A stretch of 42,646 nucleotides of DNA from an uncultured SAR116 cluster alpha proteobacterium (GCA_902623185.1 CACNSW010000014.1:1-42646), one strand, 5' to 3'; shown: positions 17,403 through 27,097, numbered from the stretch's first letter. The notes: generated by a model from the sequence alone, not told the origin. Translations and numbers: made by a program.

Positions 17403-18499
17403 ATCATAATATTGACGATGGTGGCATTGTCATTTTGCCGGTCACAAAGTTACTATTTATGACGTTCTTCCACTGATCCACCCCAATGATCTATGAAAAG
17501 TAATGTTTGATTACTACGATGGTTTGGACAACCGAAATGTTCTATGTTTAAAGCCAGTTAACAGTATAGGATCCAGTTCAAAAAGATGCATAGATAAAAA
17601 TTGCCGTGATTATTTATAAAATTCTCACTTAAGCACCAGTAAGTTTTTTAGACAGCTTTTCTTTTTTCTTATGCGAAATGGGCATTTTGGGTTTTACTAA
17701 GCTGCCCTACATTAACGCGTTTAATAAGGGTAACCCTCCTACATGGATTGCACTTTGCAATGCACTAACTTCAATTACTCGACGTATAAATACAAACGCT
17801 TGATTTAATCGTTCATCGTTCGTGACGTTTCCTTGTGTTGAGCTACGCATTGGATGGCTTTACGGCATTGTAAATTTTCAAAGAAAGCGGTAACTAATCT
17901 CTTCACCATAAACATTAATTTTCTGTCTGGTATGGCAATCCGGACTAGAATGCATCTCATTTGTGCCGAGACCATAACCCATATAAGCGTTAGAAGGTAT
18001 TGTGGAATAAAGTCTCACATATTCATTAATCAACAAAGTTTCGGCGACGTTATCGATGCTTTGTTAGTAAATGATAGTTTTAGTATATCAAACAACTGGC
18101 AATTACTTAGTAATGAAGTCTAGAAGCACCTCACCAAACTGCTCATGCCTGCAACAGATGCTTACCTTGATAATCTCTTCTTGGACAGGGAATTGGTTAG
18201 ACTTGCCAGGAAAATAAGTTAACGGGCCAAATTCTTGCTATGTTTTAGACTGCAATCTGACCACGTAACTTAGCAACTAAATCCCATAATTTGTTTTTGT
18301 AACGGCTCAACCTGAAAAAGGTTACTAAGTGCAAAAGAGAGCATCTATCGTAACAGCTTATACTTTGTTGCACTTTGCAAACGAGATTGCGCATTTTAGT
18401 GCAGCCTCACAAGTAAGCCTACACAAAGCTCTCGCATGGATATTTTGAGAAAGTTTAAGAACGTCGGCACAGGCGGTAAAAATTACTGCATAGTCGTAT
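17403..18499 (+). other. Gene-poor stretch of about 1.1 kb
   Basis: No gene could be supported on either strand. A short minus-strand frame (about 17642-17701) ends in a lysine-rich stretch, MPISHKKKEKLSKKLTGA, and may be a fragment. The motif TTGCACTTTGCAA occurs at about 17748 (in a larger ATTGC/GCAAT inverted repeat), and a partial copy lies at about 18364. Plus-strand 17854-18123 is open but reads like random AT-rich sequence. Confidence 0.4.
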
Positions 18500-18763
18500 C
18501 TATTTTTTTCCAGGTAACCAATCCAAGTCGCATACCATAATTGTTTCAACCCTCTCGCCACTCCCAATCGGAAGCTTTTCTTCAGACAATTCGGTCTTCA
18601 AAATATCTATAGTCTCAACAATGCCTTTTCCTAATTCATCTCGCACAAATTGTGGAGTGCCATGCTTAATTGCGTCGATTACAATGCTTGGTGGTTGATC
18701 GATGCTCACAGTTTGTTGAGCATTTCCATCTTGCCTCATAAATTGAACAATTGTTCCAACCAT
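18500..18763 (-). CDS. Hypothetical protein (87 residues)
   Basis: Not recognised. The ATG has AAAGGAAAG upstream at normal spacing. The product begins MVGTIVQFMRQDGNAQQTVS, is acidic in the middle (KGIVETIDILKTELSEEKLP) and ends in DLDWLPGKK. It lies 31 bases downstream of the small membrane-protein gene on the same strand, so the two are probably one transcript. Confidence 0.55.
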   Translation of the reverse strand: MVGTIVQFMRQDGNAQQTVSIDQPPSIVIDAIKHGTPQFVRDELGKGIVETIDILKTELSEEKLPIGSGERVETIMVCDLDWLPGKK

Positions 18764-18794
18764 TTTGCTTTCCTTTATCCTATATAATTACTTG

Positions 18795-18971
18795 TCAAAC
18801 GTTAGGTGAATTCCATTTGAGAACACGCCAAAAAACCAATGCTCCAAGCAACGCACCAAGCAACAAGTTAGTAGTTGGCGATAATTGCTCTGGGAAAAGA
18901 AAATTTGCCCCAAAAGCAAAAAACAAGGTAACGATGCCACCTGCCCAGATAGCCAAGATTTTTCTAATCAT
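18795..18971 (-). CDS. Small two-helix membrane protein (58 residues)
   Basis: GGAGGAGAGAACC directly precedes ATG 18971, a strong ribosome site, so the five extra in-frame codons upstream are not used. The sequence MIRKILAIWAGGIVTLFFAF forms one helix, and SPTTNLLLGALLGALVFWRV forms a second, with a short polar loop and a charged tail. It looks like a small inner-membrane protein of holin-like or unknown type. It is transcribed ahead of the 87-residue gene. Confidence 0.6.
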   Translation of the reverse strand: MIRKILAIWAGGIVTLFFAFGANFLFPEQLSPTTNLLLGALLGALVFWRVLKWNSPNV

Positions 18972-19478
18972 GGTTCTCTCCTCCAATCATGAGAACAAAA
19001 TATGTGTATGCCTAGAATATTATGGAATATGTAGAATCACCTAGGATTGTTCATTGGATCAACAGCAATGTAAATTAAACGATGTCTATCCGGAGGCACT
19101 GAATTTGTTTAACCCTCTAAACATCCAAAAAAGCATTGCCAAATTGCGTGTGCGCAATCCAATAATGAGGGCCTGTTTGAGCTCTTGAGGACAACTATTA
19201 AGTTTTACCGAGATAAATAGCTGATCCGTATTTATGATTAAGAATATTTACACAGACACTGTGGATAACACATGCGGTTAGGTTCACATATGAATGTTTT
19301 TGTTTGGCAAAATCACTGGATAGGTCATTGACGCGTCTTGACTGCACATGTGATGGATGAAATTCTCGAGGCATTTGGATTTACAATTTACGTGATGCTG
19401 TATGACGCTCTCAAAATATCAAGTTGTCACAAAAATTTATAACATTTCGACAGGTAATTATTAAAAAGGGCATAGTCT
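18972..19478 (+). other. Intergenic stretch upstream of the 2OG oxygenase gene
   Basis: Nothing certain. One perfect DnaA-box-like TGTGGATAA occurs near 19261. A plus-strand frame (19290-19442) reads MNVFVWQNHWIGH, a stop, then RVLTAHVMDEILEAFGF, possibly a broken small gene. AAAAGGG at about 19464-19470 serves the oxygenase start. Confidence 0.35.
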
Positions 19479-20150
19479 ATGGAAGAAAGATCTGTTTCAT
19501 CAAACTCAGAAAAGAAATCAGAAAACCGTTCATTGAATGTAGTTCGACCATTTGGGCCATCTATAGCATCGCTAAAAATGCCTGGAGATCTTATTGAAGC
19601 ACTCAACCAAAGAATCGATGACGTTTGGAATGACAAAAACTTTCAAAAGCAAGCCAACCATGGTGATCGATTGATTGGAAATGTTACGCAAGAATTTAGG
19701 ATAGATAAAGATACAGTTCAGTCCTCCGGCTTTCTTCAATTTCTTGCAGAAGCCGTTAAACAATGGATCCTAGCGACTAACAAAAAAACTATAACCACTT
19801 TCGAGGCGCTGGACGTATGGACTGTTCGCCAATTTGAGGGAGAATATAATCCCACGCATTGGCACTCAGGCCATATTTCTGGGGTCGGTTATCTGAAAGT
19901 TCCAACTGAAATGGGCTCAACTGTTCAAAGCAACAAGGCAACAAATCGCAATGGCTGCATAGATTTTATTTACGGAAATCGTACTTTTCTCTCGCCTTCT
20001 GTTGTGACTGTTAGACCTAAAATTGGAGACTTTTATTTGTTTCCCAATTATCTCATGCATACGGTGTATCCATTTTCAGGCGATGGAGAACGAAGATCGA
20101 TTTCATTCAATGCTAAAATTGATGACGAGATTTATCATGACTTTGGATAG
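19479..20150 (+). CDS. 2OG-Fe(II) oxygenase family protein
   Basis: 223 residues. The C-terminal half shows the double-stranded beta-helix of non-haem iron oxygenases: NPTHWHSGHISGVGYLKVP at 124-142 supplies the first metal-binding histidine (His127 or His129), GDFYLFPNYLMHTVYPF at 183-199 supplies the distal His194, and ERRSISFNAK supplies the Arg (205/206) that binds 2-oxoglutarate. This pattern matches the phage- and cyanophage-associated 2OG oxygenase group (PF13759-like). The first 60 residues are polar and variable. Substrate unknown; proteins, nucleotides or small molecules are all possible. It is alone on its strand next to the gene-poor region. Confidence 0.8.
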   Translation: MEERSVSSNSEKKSENRSLNVVRPFGPSIASLKMPGDLIEALNQRIDDVWNDKNFQKQANHGDRLIGNVTQEFRIDKDTVQSSGFLQFLAEAVKQWILATNKKTITTFEALDVWTVRQFEGEYNPTHWHSGHISGVGYLKVPTEMGSTVQSNKATNRNGCIDFIYGNRTFLSPSVVTVRPKIGDFYLFPNYLMHTVYPFSGDGERRSISFNAKIDDEIYHDFG

Positions 20151-20478
20151 TCCTTAAAGTCAGATGACCTCAGTGGACACGCGCATGTTTCTAAGAAACC
20201 GCTTGTGAAGCAATGTCACTGTTACTGTTAGGCGGAGCCCAACTGCTCTTTACAGGGCTAATTCCTCTTGTGCATCGCTAATAAATATCGATTTTATCAA
20301 GCTAATGGATGTGATGATGTACAGAATGAACTAATCCGTCAAAGCTAGGCTATCCATTGTCAGCAACTACACCTATCTGAAGCCGCTTCGAATAAATGCC
20401 ATCCACCAGAGAGAAACGTCAAAACTAATAATTGATGTGTCAAACCAAGCTGTTGGGTTAGATTATGACGCATATCAT
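20151..20478 (+). other. Intergenic stretch between convergent genes
   Basis: 328 bases between the convergent stops of the oxygenase gene and the ABC exporter gene. No gene, RNA or clear terminator hairpin was seen. Confidence 0.4.
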
Positions 20479-22323
20479 TCAAGCGGCGACATCGACACCC
20501 AAAAACCCTCCCGATTGCCTCCTCCAAAAGCCAGCGTAAACACCTTTTTTTCTTATTAATGAATGATGGGTTCCCTCTTCGACTATTCTCCCCTCCTCCA
20601 TGACCACAATCCTGTCCATGTGAGCAATTGTGGAGAGACGGTGGGCTATCGCAAAAACAGTCTTCCCCTCCATGACAGTCCTCAGAGCTTCCTGTATCGA
20701 AGCCTCAACCTCACTGTCTAGAGCACTCGTAGCTTCGTCTAAGACCAGTATTGGCGCGTTTTTAATTATTGCACGGGCAAGAGCAATCCTTTGGCGTTGT
20801 CCTCCCGACAGTTTGACACCCCGCTCACCAAGAAAAGCATCGTAACCCTTTCGTCCCTGATTATCGACGAGCTTCAAGATAAAGTCGTGGGCTCCGGCTC
20901 TCTTGGCTGCATCTATGACATCGTCATCGCTTGCATCTAGCCGACCATAGATTATATTTTCTCGAGCTGTTCGATTGAACATTGAAGCTTCTTGGGTGAC
21001 CATACTAATTTGTCTTCGTAAGCTATCCTGAGTAACTTGCCTAATGTTAGTATCATCGACAAAAACTGAGCCGTTTTCAGGATCGTGAAGCCTTAGTAGT
21101 GTCGCAACTAAAGTTGATTTTCCTGCGCCAGAAGCGCCCACCACACCAACTTTTTCTCCTGCTTTTATTTTGAGCGAAACATCACTCACTCCCCCTGTGT
21201 CTTGACCATAGCTATAAGAAACACCTTCAAACTCTATTTTTGCATTTTTCACAACCAGAGGTAACGCGCCATCTTCGTCGACCATCGCATACGGAACAGC
21301 GAGTGTTTTCATCGCATCTTCGACATCTCCAAGATTTGTATAGATTGTCATTAAAGAGAAACTAACCCATCCCGCCATCATCATCATGCGCATCGCAACC
21401 GAGCCAGCTGCAACAACTTGCCCTGCAGTGGCGCTACCCTCTATCCAAAGGTAAACGCAACTCACCATGACCCCAAAAAAAAGTATGCTAGCGTATAAAA
21501 CCATCAAGGTTCTAAAGCGGATAAGTTCCCACCCATAAGAGCGAAGAGAACTTTTCAGAACTCTGAACGCCGCCAACGCTGCGTTGTCCTCTCGGCCGGA
21601 ATTAGCAAAAAGTTTTACAATGCTGATATTACTTACAGTATCAACAATTTGGCCAGTTGCAGCAGCTTGAGCATTAGCACGATGAGCAGACCTAAGCTTA
21701 ATCCTAGGAAGAAAGAAACTCATCATTAAGTAAAAACCAATAAACCAAAAAACCACTAGTAATCCAACGCGCCAATCAACGAGACTAATGATCAAAAAAG
21801 AGGTTGCGACGGTAGCTATGGCAAATAGAACTGTGTGGATAATCTCAACAACCGCGTCAGCTAATGCATTAGAGGCCTGCACCTCTTTTTGAGCGATCCT
21901 ACCCGCAAAGTCATTGTCAAAATAACTCTTTGCATGACCCAAGGTCCAACGATGCAAACGTGCAGCTACTAGTGTTCTTAAGCCGGGGCTTAGAACCATT
22001 GACTGCAAATATGAGGATATGAAAAAAGTAACTGGTCTAAACAAAAATAAAAAAGTTATGACTGACAATATTACCGCCCAATTTTCAGCGAGAAGAGAAA
22101 CGGCCTCTGATTCGATCATAATATCTAAAATGTAACCAATCAGTGCAGCGATGTAGGTTTCTACAACACCTAACGAAATACTCGCTAAAGCAGCAATTAT
22201 CAGCGTGGGTAACGTGCCTTTTAAGCACCATTGAATGAATGGTATTAACGACATTGGTGGGGTCTCTACCACTTTGTCGTCTATATCAATCCAATTTCTC
22301 GGATGGCTAAATAGGGAGGACAA
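20479..22323 (-). CDS. ABC transporter, fused permease and ATPase (MsbA-like exporter)
   Basis: 614 residues. The first 330 or so form a six-helix exporter domain (TLIIAALASISLGVVETYIA is helix 1). The rest is an ATPase with GASGAGKST (about 397-405), the Q-loop TQEAS, signature LSGGQRQRIALARAI, Walker B ILVLDEATSALD and the switch His in AIAHRLSTI. This is a half-size exporter working as a homodimer in the inner membrane; lipids, peptides or drugs are the usual cargo. The start is TTG 22323; no strong ribosome site is seen, so a start a few codons downstream is possible. Confidence 0.9.
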   Translation of the reverse strand: MSSLFSHPRNWIDIDDKVVETPPMSLIPFIQWCLKGTLPTLIIAALASISLGVVETYIAALIGYILDIMIESEAVSLLAENWAVILSVITFLFLFRPVTFFISSYLQSMVLSPGLRTLVAARLHRWTLGHAKSYFDNDFAGRIAQKEVQASNALADAVVEIIHTVLFAIATVATSFLIISLVDWRVGLLVVFWFIGFYLMMSFFLPRIKLRSAHRANAQAAATGQIVDTVSNISIVKLFANSGREDNAALAAFRVLKSSLRSYGWELIRFRTLMVLYASILFFGVMVSCVYLWIEGSATAGQVVAAGSVAMRMMMMAGWVSFSLMTIYTNLGDVEDAMKTLAVPYAMVDEDGALPLVVKNAKIEFEGVSYSYGQDTGGVSDVSLKIKAGEKVGVVGASGAGKSTLVATLLRLHDPENGSVFVDDTNIRQVTQDSLRRQISMVTQEASMFNRTARENIIYGRLDASDDDVIDAAKRAGAHDFILKLVDNQGRKGYDAFLGERGVKLSGGQRQRIALARAIIKNAPILVLDEATSALDSEVEASIQEALRTVMEGKTVFAIAHRLSTIAHMDRIVVMEEGRIVEEGTHHSLIRKKGVYAGFWRRQSGGFLGVDVAA

Positions 22324-22756
22324 TCTTAATGCTCACAAAATTTTTAGTTGTATCTGTGCTATTAATTGGTTTGTCACCAACCACGTTGCAATATCATAGG
22401 CTTGTAAAGAACAAATATTTGGGTTGGGTCTATGTGTTGCTTTAGAAAAGTTGATTCCCAGCCTATTTGTCGCGGGTCTTCTTATAATCATTCAGAAATT
22501 ATTTAAATTTCTCTAGGGAACCCTTAAATGCGATTGCCAGGACAGAGCACTTCAAAAACGTAAAGGGGTTGCCTTACAAGCAAATAAAATGAGAGGTCAA
22601 GTTTCTGCTATTTTTTCGTAGCTACCGAACGTTGCAATCACATGTTTTAAAGCTCACCCGATCAAAGCTTTGCAACGGCAAAAAACTTTACCCAGCGTGC
22701 AACCCAGATTCCTTGTAAATCTGGTTAAATAGGTTTCACTAAGGTATATTAATCTG
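22324..22756 (+). other. Divergent intergenic region
   Basis: 433 bases between the divergent exporter and BT1-like carrier genes. Apart from the small open frame at 22329-22445 listed separately, no gene is seen. Promoters for both neighbours are expected here but could not be placed with confidence. Confidence 0.4.
22329..22445 (+). CDS. Possible 38-residue hydrophobic peptide
   Basis: ATG 22329 follows GGGAGGA (22314-22320) by eight bases. The peptide MLTKFLVVSVLLIGLSPTTL continues with QYHRLVKNKYLGWVYVLL, resembling a signal peptide or a tiny membrane peptide. The ribosome-site-like sequence also encodes the first residues of the divergent exporter gene, so the match may be chance. Confidence 0.3.
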   Translation: MLTKFLVVSVLLIGLSPTTLQYHRLVKNKYLGWVYVLL

Positions 22757-24370
22757 ATGCTACCTTTTGTTAGATATTGCTTTCACGCATTCTTCGATCT
22801 GCCAAGACTATTTCGATGGTCCTACCTGCCGCCTCTGATGGTTTACGCAGCAGCAGGTATTTCTGGCCTGACTGCGATCGTTGGGACATTTTTCATCAAG
22901 GATTACCTAAATCTTTCAGCAGCATTTATTGCTGGCCTCGGCTTTTGGGCAGGACTTCCCTGGGCTCTAAAGATGCCATTGGGCCATCTTGTTGACCTAA
23001 TTTGGAAACGTAAAAATTATATGGTATTCGCCGGTGCAGGCATAATTGCGTTAAGTCTACTGATCATGTATGGCCTTATTGGGCATACTCAGGCGATGTC
23101 GGACATCATGCCAGTTGAAACTTGGTATATCATAAGTGTCATACTCGCCCCAGTCGGTTTTGTAATCCAGGATGTCGTGGCAGATGCTATGACCATTGAG
23201 GCAGTGCCGAGATTCCACCAAGATGGAAGCCCTATTTCTGAGCATTTGATCAAAGACATGCACACAACTATGCAAACACTGGGGCGTTTCGCAATAATCG
23301 GTGGGACTGTATTGGTTGCGCTCGCGAACGTAATTTTTTTTAGGGATGTGGATGGCCTTAATGAGGGAGAAAAAATCGAGCTTTACGCGTCAATCTATGG
23401 CTACGCGCTAGTTATTCCAGCAGTCTCAATCCTCGGTGTTTTGCTAGCAATGGCCATGTCTCGATATCAAACCCTTGCTGCGTTAGCGAGAGGTGTTCCA
23501 ATAAAAAATGAACCGGGTGCACCAACGCGTACAGAGGTTAATTGGACAATTCTTTTTGGTAGTTTGATTTTTGTAATATTCTCCGTCGGAATTGGCACGC
23601 TCAACGCACCTTTTTCTCAGGAAATTGTTTTTGCTGGTTCGGTAATCATCATTTTGTATTTGATGGGTCGGCTCGTTAAATTCCTGCCAGAAGCTCAACG
23701 CATGATGATAATTGGTACTGCAATCATCGTATTTGTGTTTCGCGCAATGCCAAGCCCAGGACCCGGGCTAACCTGGTTTGAAATTGATATTCTTCTATTC
23801 AATGAACAGTTTTTCTCCATTTTGTCCTTACTCGCGTCTGTTCTTACGCTCGCAGGTATCATCTTGCTACGGCCATTCATGGCAGAAAATTCAATTGCAA
23901 GCATTATGGTTGTCCTATCAATTGCGGGAGGTATATTGTTCTTACCAAGTATTGGGATGTATTACGGTGTGCATGTTTGGACGTCCGCAATGACTGGTGG
24001 CATGGTGGATGCCAAATTCATTGCGCTTGTCAATACAGCAATCGAGTCCCCTCTTGGTCAGGTGTCGATGATCCCGCTCTTAGCGTGGATAGCAAAAAAT
24101 GCACCAGACAATATGAAAGCAACATTTTTTGCAGTCTTTGCCTCATTCACAAATCTTGCTTTGTCTGCCAGTTCTCTTGGCACGAAATACCTCAACAAAA
24201 TATTTGTCGTGACGCGAGAAGTAAAAGACAAGATTACTAATCAGGTAGTGACCGTGGCTGATTATTCTGAACTAGGTATATTACTAATAACAGTAGCTAT
24301 TGTTACCTTTGCGCTTCCAATCGGCGCAGTAATTGTTGTGCAAAACAGTCGATTTCGAACAGCTGATTAG
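22757..24370 (+). CDS. Major-facilitator-type transporter, BT1/folate-biopterin-like
   Basis: 537 residues with about twelve hydrophobic segments. Conserved-looking parts are GFWAGLPWALKMPLGHLVDL (after helix 2, the MFS signature position) and GFVIQDVVADAMTIEAVPR, which resembles the DxxADxxxxE motif of the BT1 folate/biopterin carriers. A long polar loop follows (HQDGSPISEHLIKDMHTTM). It is an inner-membrane carrier of unknown substrate; MFS proteins of other subfamilies are an alternative. It is divergent from the ABC exporter and convergent with nudC. Confidence 0.65.
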   Translation: MLPFVRYCFHAFFDLPRLFRWSYLPPLMVYAAAGISGLTAIVGTFFIKDYLNLSAAFIAGLGFWAGLPWALKMPLGHLVDLIWKRKNYMVFAGAGIIALSLLIMYGLIGHTQAMSDIMPVETWYIISVILAPVGFVIQDVVADAMTIEAVPRFHQDGSPISEHLIKDMHTTMQTLGRFAIIGGTVLVALANVIFFRDVDGLNEGEKIELYASIYGYALVIPAVSILGVLLAMAMSRYQTLAALARGVPIKNEPGAPTRTEVNWTILFGSLIFVIFSVGIGTLNAPFSQEIVFAGSVIIILYLMGRLVKFLPEAQRMMIIGTAIIVFVFRAMPSPGPGLTWFEIDILLFNEQFFSILSLLASVLTLAGIILLRPFMAENSIASIMVVLSIAGGILFLPSIGMYYGVHVWTSAMTGGMVDAKFIALVNTAIESPLGQVSMIPLLAWIAKNAPDNMKATFFAVFASFTNLALSASSLGTKYLNKIFVVTREVKDKITNQVVTVADYSELGILLITVAIVTFALPIGAVIVVQNSRFRTAD

Positions 24371-24682
24371 ATTGAAAATTAAGATCTACCTATTACTGCC
24401 ATCTTTTCCTTAGGCTATTATTAAGAATATCGGGGATCCTTTTAAATTTGGCCAAATAGAATTCTGTCCCACCTTCATCCCGCTCGCATTAAAAATGCGA
24501 GCTCAAATACACAAACCTCTCATTCTGTTGAAATACTAGCACAATCTTAAAAGCGTTGTTGAGCAACATAGAAATCACGTATCGTAAGTGGCTGGATCTG
24601 TTTGCGCTTAGAAAGAAAGATTGCAGTCCTCATTGCAACCTGAAGAACAAACCTCATTCCTGATAGGCGACTCAACGCTAGC
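24371..24682 (+). other. Intergenic stretch between convergent genes
   Basis: 312 bases between the BT1-like carrier and nudC stops. It contains the hairpin at 24482-24502 and otherwise no recognisable feature. Confidence 0.4.
24482..24502. terminator. Perfect hairpin between convergent genes
   Basis: GCTCGCATT and AATGCGAGC pair perfectly over nine bases around an AAA loop. It lies midway between the convergent stops of the BT1-like carrier and nudC. Neither side has a T-run, so it is at best a weak two-way terminator or a 3'-end stabiliser. Confidence 0.45.
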
Positions 24683-25627
24683 TTACCTCTCCAGTAGCCA
24701 GTCATCAATCAACCGCCTAGATATTGACAATTTGCGTGGTAATTGAAAATCGAACCTACCAAACTTACTGATTTCTTCGCGAGTAAACCAACTTGCCATT
24801 TCAATCTCATCTTTATTCACGGTGAGGTCAGGAGACTCAGCTTTGCCAGTGTAGCCAAGCATTAAAGAAGCAGGGAATGGCCAAGGTTGGGAATATCGAT
24901 AAAGAATGTTTTTTGCCAGCACCCCAGCTTCTTCAAAAATCTCCCGGGCTACGGCATGTTCAGGTGTTTCGCCAGGTTCGACAAATCCAGCGAGAACAGA
25001 CAACATTCCTGCCGGCCAACCCGCCTGGCGACCCAACAGAATTTTATCTTCAAAAGTAATTGCTGCAATGACCGCCGGATCAGTGCGAGGAAATTGTATG
25101 GTGCCACATCTACTGTTCTCACAGCTCCTTGTATGACCTGAATTATTTGAGATTGTATGGCTACCGCAAGATGCGCAGTACTTATTTTTTGAGTGCCAGT
25201 AACTCATAGCTCTCGCATATCCCAATATTGACCCTTCATCACCACCAATTGAACTGTCACACTCTCGGAGATCACCGAAAACTCCATACTCTGCCAAAGG
25301 CTCAAGCATAATTTCTTCATATTGTGACAAATCAATACAAACGTAAGGCTCTCTTTTCCTGTCAAAACCCAAGTAAATGATTTCAGCCTTGTCCAAATAT
25401 CTGGCAACATTTTCCTTGCCAAGATAGCACATGGCCGAAAAGGGCTTTTCGCCCTTAGCAAAAAAATTCTGAGAACTCCACATTGGCAAAAATCTGGTTT
25501 TTGGATTGCGAAGCAATTGTCCAATCAAATTAGGTTTTTTACGGCTGTAGTCATCTCTATTTAATCCACTAAAGCAGAGGTGATACGGCACTAAGGGATG
25601 AATTTTAAATGGATCAAAAACTGTCAT
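24683..25627 (-). CDS. nudC: NAD(+) diphosphatase / NADH pyrophosphatase
   Basis: 314 residues with the full NudC layout: an N-terminal domain, a zinc ribbon (Cys151, Cys154, Cys169, Cys174), and a Nudix box at 214-236 with the catalytic EIFEEAG. The SQPWPFP motif (246-252) is diagnostic of NAD(H)-cleaving Nudix enzymes. It splits NAD(H) into NMN(H) and AMP, and in E. coli also removes NAD caps from RNA 5' ends. The cupin-type gene upstream lies 73 bases away on the same strand and may share a transcript. Confidence 0.93.
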   Translation of the reverse strand: MTVFDPFKIHPLVPYHLCFSGLNRDDYSRKKPNLIGQLLRNPKTRFLPMWSSQNFFAKGEKPFSAMCYLGKENVARYLDKAEIIYLGFDRKREPYVCIDLSQYEEIMLEPLAEYGVFGDLRECDSSIGGDEGSILGYARAMSYWHSKNKYCASCGSHTISNNSGHTRSCENSRCGTIQFPRTDPAVIAAITFEDKILLGRQAGWPAGMLSVLAGFVEPGETPEHAVAREIFEEAGVLAKNILYRYSQPWPFPASLMLGYTGKAESPDLTVNKDEIEMASWFTREEISKFGRFDFQLPRKLSISRRLIDDWLLER

Positions 25628-25700
25628 CTAAAACAAATACCTTTGACTTCAGACAAAAGATGCTATTAACAAAATCTAGTTAATAACAAAAAAAATTAAC

Positions 25701-26432
25701 TCAGATATCTGTTTCCCAAACCACGTTTTTGGGTATTGGCCAGTTAGAAATCGGCTTATCTCCAAACTTAGCGTAAGCTTCCTCCAAACTAAGACTTTTT
25801 GCTAAAAACCTGCCATTGACCACTTTGAAATGTGGGTCCAACAGAATGCGCCCAAGCGATTTCGGACTTGGATTTATAAATAAATCAGTTTCAAAACCAC
25901 GGACATTGCAATTCCACATAACTGCAGGTTTCTCGTTTGTTGCAGCAAACCAATGCACGTTCTTTGACCACTCATGTGCAAGAATTTCATCGTCAACAGT
26001 CATCAGTCGTTCTTGGACTGGAGCAATTAAAATTTTGTCTTCATCAATGCATTTGATCCTGTGGTACTCTCTAGCCCAAATTTGCCCAGCTACAACGGAT
26101 TGAACAGATATTACATTATTGTGGTGATGCGGAGGATGCACCTCGCCAGGCTCTAAATAGAGAAGACTTACTGTTATATCTTTTCCACCAAAATCTTCAC
26201 GCCAAAAGATATAGTCCGTTTTTTTATCCATACAAAATTTGAGCTTTTTAGCCCAAAAGTCATAATCGCTCTGATGTTTTCTCAGATTTTCAAGAAAAGC
26301 ACACTGCATTTCATTGACAGATATTTTTGACTGCTGAAGCTCTTTCAAAAATGGATACATCGACTCCCTAACGCACTGGTCATGTAGAACGTCACACCTT
26401 TTCTGTGACATACGACTATTGATTTTTACCAT
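25701..26432 (-). CDS. Cupin-fold protein
   Basis: 243 residues. The central part has a cupin-type metal site: LEPGEVHPPHHHNNVISVQS (three adjacent His), followed about 65 residues later by AHEWSKNVHWFAA, which supplies the later His. The length and the long helical N-terminus (FLENLRKHQSDYDFWAKKL) are unlike simple single-cupin proteins. It might be a dioxygenase-like or a regulatory, metal-binding protein. No closer family recognised. It probably precedes nudC in the same transcript. Confidence 0.6.
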   Translation of the reverse strand: MVKINSRMSQKRCDVLHDQCVRESMYPFLKELQQSKISVNEMQCAFLENLRKHQSDYDFWAKKLKFCMDKKTDYIFWREDFGGKDITVSLLYLEPGEVHPPHHHNNVISVQSVVAGQIWAREYHRIKCIDEDKILIAPVQERLMTVDDEILAHEWSKNVHWFAATNEKPAVMWNCNVRGFETDLFINPSPKSLGRILLDPHFKVVNGRFLAKSLSLEEAYAKFGDKPISNWPIPKNVVWETDI

Positions 26433-26641
26433 CAGTGAACACCCATTTGTTTTGAAAAACTAACTTTTAGATAATTAGCGGTTTGAAATAATTTCATGAT
26501 GCTAACTAGCCCCATTATTCCTAAGCAACCCATCGCCCGAAAGTACCGCTTCCTGATGTCCCTTTATTACAATCGGAAATCACTTTGACAACAACCTCCG
26601 AAAAATTTTAATCTTTCTAAATATTAGTAGTAAGGTGCATG

Positions 26642-27097
26642 ATGAACAAAAAATTAAAGACTTCACTTCTGGCTATTTTTTGTTTTGGTCTAGTTTCTTC
26701 TCCAAGTGCTAACGAATTGGACAACGTTGCGGCTTGCTCCGGTGTTGTGATTGGCAACGCCTCAATTGATTTTAGTTTGGGTGATGAAAGCAGCTTCAAT
26801 GAAGGGATTGAATTGGCAATTACAGCTTATTTAGGTGAAGTGCTAAGACAATCTAGCTCTGAAGAAGACGTAGCAATCGCTGACCAAATACTCGCAGCTA
26901 GCACCGATACGATTATTAATGCAGCTAATACTGAAACGTTTGATTCCGATGTCTATGAGCGAGTAGTACAATGTTATCGGAAAATAGGGATGCTTTTGCT
27001 AAAAAATTCAGAAACAATTTTACAAAACAAAGAAACAATAGATGCAGTTATTTTGCAGAGGGTTGAGTTACTCAAAAGGCTTCTTTCTGCTGGGTAG
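26642..27097 (+). CDS. Hypothetical exported protein (about 151 residues)
   Basis: A signal peptide begins MNKKLKTSLLAIFCFGLVSS and is likely cut after SPSANE or near it. The mature protein has a Cys pair (AACSGVV and VVQCYRK) that could form a disulfide in the periplasm, and is mostly helical (DVAIADQILAASTDTIINAA). Two ATGs occur in tandem; the second (26642) is better spaced from TAAGG. No family recognised; it stands alone on this strand. Confidence 0.6.
   Translation: MNKKLKTSLLAIFCFGLVSSPSANELDNVAACSGVVIGNASIDFSLGDESSFNEGIELAITAYLGEVLRQSSSEEDVAIADQILAASTDTIINAANTETFDSDVYERVVQCYRKIGMLLLKNSETILQNKETIDAVILQRVELLKRLLSAG

Noticed and set aside
17854-18123. Plus-strand open frame of 89 codons
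   Set aside because: Reads like translated AT-rich noise, with no ribosome site or recognisable pattern.
18358-18567. Minus-strand open frame of 69 codons
   Set aside because: It overlaps the 3' end of the better supported 18500-18763 gene in another frame and lacks a ribosome site.
19258-19268. Perfect DnaA-box-like TGTGGATAA
   Set aside because: A single box without neighbours, AT-rich unwinding repeats or origin genes; other copies fall inside coding sequence at 42357 and 42592.
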